Shown: positions 62,349 through 64,000 of the stretch, one piece after another | How the letters are laid out: the number at the start of each line of letters is the position of its first letter | How positions within the stretch are numbered: the first letter of the stretch is position 1 | NCBI GenBank assembly: GCA_963664065.1 | Contig: OY760942.1 | Coordinates: 2,666,001 to 2,730,000 of the forward strand | Direction: 5' to 3' | Length of the DNA: 64,000 bases | DNA from: JABDJL01 sp963664065 | GTDB taxonomy: Bacteria; Pseudomonadota; Gammaproteobacteria; Xanthomonadales; SZUA-36 | Program-made: the position numbers and the translations under genes | The notes under the pieces: model-generated | What the model was told of the DNA's origin: nothing | The model's input: the letters and a program-made list of their open reading frames with translations, nothing else | The model's database searches: none

Positions 62349-62423
62349 TTAAACCGGGTCTATGCGAATTATACGATGGAATAAATCACCTGCGTAGCTA
62401 GAAGCCATCTCAATAATATCCAT
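62349..62423 (-). other. Candidate leader peptide beginning MDIIEMASSYAGD, upstream of GST
   Basis: A 24-codon frame from ATG 62423 to TAA 62349-62351 ends 13 bases before the GST ATG. The first nine codons match those before YfcC with three changes, all at third codon positions, and those before the ABA4-like gene with one change in the first eight codons. Its stop overlaps the spacer before the GST ribosome site. Confidence 0.35.
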
Positions 62424-62598
62424 GCCCGGTAATCGCTTCGAAACCTGTACTGCCCGGAAGTGAAATCATATTTTTCTTTTTTACGGATCAAAACCGTACC
62501 AATCAGACGCCCACGGCATTAAAATGGCGCGCTGCCTTGAGGACAGACCCAAAGACCTGTCTGCCCGGCACTGATGTTATTTTTCAGGATTTGGATCC

Positions 62599-63759
62599 AT
62601 GCTGACCTTGATCAAAAATGCAGAAATCTATGCACCCGAATCCCTCGGTTTGGGTTGTGTGGTGCTGGGCGGTGGAAAAATACTCTTTACCGGTCAGGAG
62701 TTTCCTGAGATTGACCCCGCCCTGCTGAGCGAAACACTGGATTTAGGTGGTGGGAAACTGATCCCGGGCCTGATCGACTGTCACGTTCACAGCACCGGTG
62801 GCGGCGGCGAGGACGGGTTCTCCAGCCAGGTACCGGCGGTCGATTTAAGCCAGTTCACCCGATTCGGTGTGACCAGCGTGGTCGGCTTGCTCGGTGCAGA
62901 TGATGAAACACGGTCAACTGCCAACCTGCTGGCCAGGACCCGTGCACTCCGGGAAGAAGGGCTTTCGGCCTGGTGCTGGACAGGGGGCTACCATGTCCCG
63001 GTCAGGACTTTGACCGGTTCCGTGCGTAAAGACATTGTGCATATCGATTGTGTTCTGGGCGTTGGGGAACTGGCGATCAGCGATCACCGTTCCAGCCAGC
63101 CGAGCTTTGATGAACTTGCACGGGTCGCATCCGATGTTTACACGGCAGGAATGATCAGTGGTAAGGCCGGAATTCTCCATTTGCATCTCGGTGACGGCGA
63201 GCGGGGGCTTGAACTGGTGCGAAGGCTGTTGTCCGAAACCGAGTTGCCCGCCCGGGTGTTCCACCCTACCCATGTGAATCGTAAAAAAGCACTGTTTGAT
63301 GAAGCCTGTGAGCTCAGACGGCAAGGTGTGGCCATAGATCTCACTGCTTTTCCGGTACAAGGCGACGATGAATTGTCGGCAGAAGACGCATGGTCCTTAT
63401 TCATGGAACGCGACTGCCCACCGGCCCGGATTACGGTGAGTTCGGATAGCGGCGGGTGCCTTCCGCAGTTTGATGAACACAAAAATTTGATTGGAGTGGG
63501 GGTTGGAACTTCCGCCTCCCTGATGAAGTGGGTGCTTGAATTGAGTAAACGCGGGCACCCTCTGGAGCAGGTTCTGCCCGCTGTGACCAGCAATGTCTCC
63601 AGTTTGTTGAAGTTGCCAGGCAAAGGCAGAATTAGCGCAGGCGCAGATGCCGACCTGGTCTGCCTGGATGAACCACTGCAGATCAGACACGTGATGGCAC
63701 GCGGCCAATGGATGGTCCGTGACGGTATCCCGGTGGTCAAGGGCAGGTTTGAGGACTGA
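62599..63759 (+). CDS. iadA: Isoaspartyl dipeptidase (beta-aspartyl peptidase, M38 amidohydrolase)
   Basis: Binuclear-zinc amidohydrolase, 386 residues, cleaving beta-aspartyl dipeptides. The N-terminal metal motif is 'LIDCHVHSTGGGGEDGFSS', the bridging-lysine/glutamate regions include 'ADDETRS' and 'HLHLGDGERGLE', 'FHPTHVNRK' holds further His ligands and 'TVSSDSGG' the catalytic Asp. It lies 4 bases before a cyanophycinase gene, so beta-Asp-Arg from cyanophycin is the likely substrate. Confidence 0.92.
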   Translation: MLTLIKNAEIYAPESLGLGCVVLGGGKILFTGQEFPEIDPALLSETLDLGGGKLIPGLIDCHVHSTGGGGEDGFSSQVPAVDLSQFTRFGVTSVVGLLGADDETRSTANLLARTRALREEGLSAWCWTGGYHVPVRTLTGSVRKDIVHIDCVLGVGELAISDHRSSQPSFDELARVASDVYTAGMISGKAGILHLHLGDGERGLELVRRLLSETELPARVFHPTHVNRKKALFDEACELRRQGVAIDLTAFPVQGDDELSAEDAWSLFMERDCPPARITVSSDSGGCLPQFDEHKNLIGVGVGTSASLMKWVLELSKRGHPLEQVLPAVTSNVSSLLKLPGKGRISAGADADLVCLDEPLQIRHVMARGQWMVRDGIPVVKGRFED

Positions 63760-63763
63760 AGCG

Positions 63764-64000
63764 ATGCCTGCAAAACCATCAAAGAACCAGGGTCGCGGCT
63801 ACCTGATCCCCATTGGCGGTGCTGAAGGCCGCAAGAAAGACAGCACCATTCTTGAACGTTTTGTGGAATTGTGTGGCGCAGACAAGTCAAGAATCCTGAT
63901 TATTCCAACCGCATCCCTGCGCGCTGAAACGAGTCCGGAATATTTGAAATTGTTCGAATCGTTTGGTGCAAAGGCAGTGAATATACCCCTGGAAAACCGG
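63764..64000 (+). CDS. cphB: Cyanophycinase, N-terminal part (runs off window)
   Basis: Start of a cytoplasmic S51-family peptidase. 79 residues are visible, beginning 'MPAKPSKNQGRGYLIPIGG' then 'AEGRKKD' and 'ILIIPTASLRAE', matching the cyanophycinase N-terminus; the catalytic Ser region is outside the window. The enzyme breaks multi-L-arginyl-poly-L-aspartate into beta-Asp-Arg dipeptides, which the upstream isoaspartyl dipeptidase splits. No signal peptide, so internal storage polymer rather than external substrate is implied. ATG 63764 follows the dipeptidase stop by 4 bases. Confidence 0.85.
   Translation, partial: MPAKPSKNQGRGYLIPIGGAEGRKKDSTILERFVELCGADKSRILIIPTASLRAETSPEYLKLFESFGAKAVNIPLENR

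Overview
The window reads as chromosomal DNA of a heterotrophic gammaproteobacterium. The fabA-fabB pair, MsrPQ, a CspA-type cold shock protein, several lipoproteins and signal peptides, and a TonB-dependent receptor point to a Gram-negative. The load of secreted or periplasmic peptidases (three DUF885, M14, M3, M19-like, DUF5117-type, M38) fits a protein- and peptide-degrading lifestyle, perhaps in marine sediment; that habitat is a guess and no species can be named. No rRNA, tRNA, CRISPR array, prophage or complete IS was seen.

Layout. 1-5.1 kb: partial cold shock gene, MATE exporter, DUF885 peptidase, GABA aminotransferase. 5.2-10.5 kb: an MCE lipid-transport operon (STAS-MlaE permease, ATPase, MCE protein, PqiC-like lipoprotein) behind an M14 peptidase. 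10.6-13.5 kb: OB-fold protein, MsrQ, MsrP, DsbA-like protein. 13.5-18 kb: OPT oligopeptide transporter, ornithine-type decarboxylase and YfcC carrier, plausibly a peptide/basic amino acid/polyamine unit. 18.1-21 kb: zinc-ribbon protein and an MBOAT/SGNH acyl-transfer pair. 21.2-25.6 kb: fabA-fabB behind a 112-bp tandem duplication, then an M3 peptidase. 25.7-29.2 kb: small and poorly known proteins, bactofilin, SCO protein, ABA4-like protein. 29.2-36 kb: 2OG-Fe oxygenase, LtaS-like phosphatase/sulfatase, two DUF885 peptidases. 36-43 kb: DMT exporter, response regulator with a degenerate kinase, upp, M19-like protein, MFS, esterase. 43-50.8 kb: methyltransferase, DUF5117-type metalloprotease, LytS-type kinase, MFS, COG3146 acyltransferase, DUF6491 lipoprotein. 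50.8-59 kb: a MITE, then acyl-CoA ligase and PlsC-type acyltransferase divergent from two acyl-CoA dehydrogenases, a thiolase and a quinone oxidoreductase. 59-64 kb: TonB-dependent receptor, GST, isoaspartyl dipeptidase and the start of a cyanophycinase, together the last steps of cyanophycin breakdown.

Two patterns are easy to miss. First, four genes (MCE, OB-fold, zinc-ribbon, ABA4-like) are each broken by exactly one missing base in a short run, a fifth (MBOAT) carries an in-frame TAA before an intact family C-terminus, and the M19-like gene has ATC where ATG is expected. The clustering of -1 indels suggests residual assembly errors, and the repaired proteins are given. Second, three unrelated minus-strand genes (YfcC, ABA4-like, GST) are each preceded, within 1-13 nt of their ATG, by a tiny reading frame starting M-[DG]-I-I-[ED]-[MI]-A-S. 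One copy sits inside a 48-bp perfect palindrome. This is the best candidate here for an undescribed regulatory element.
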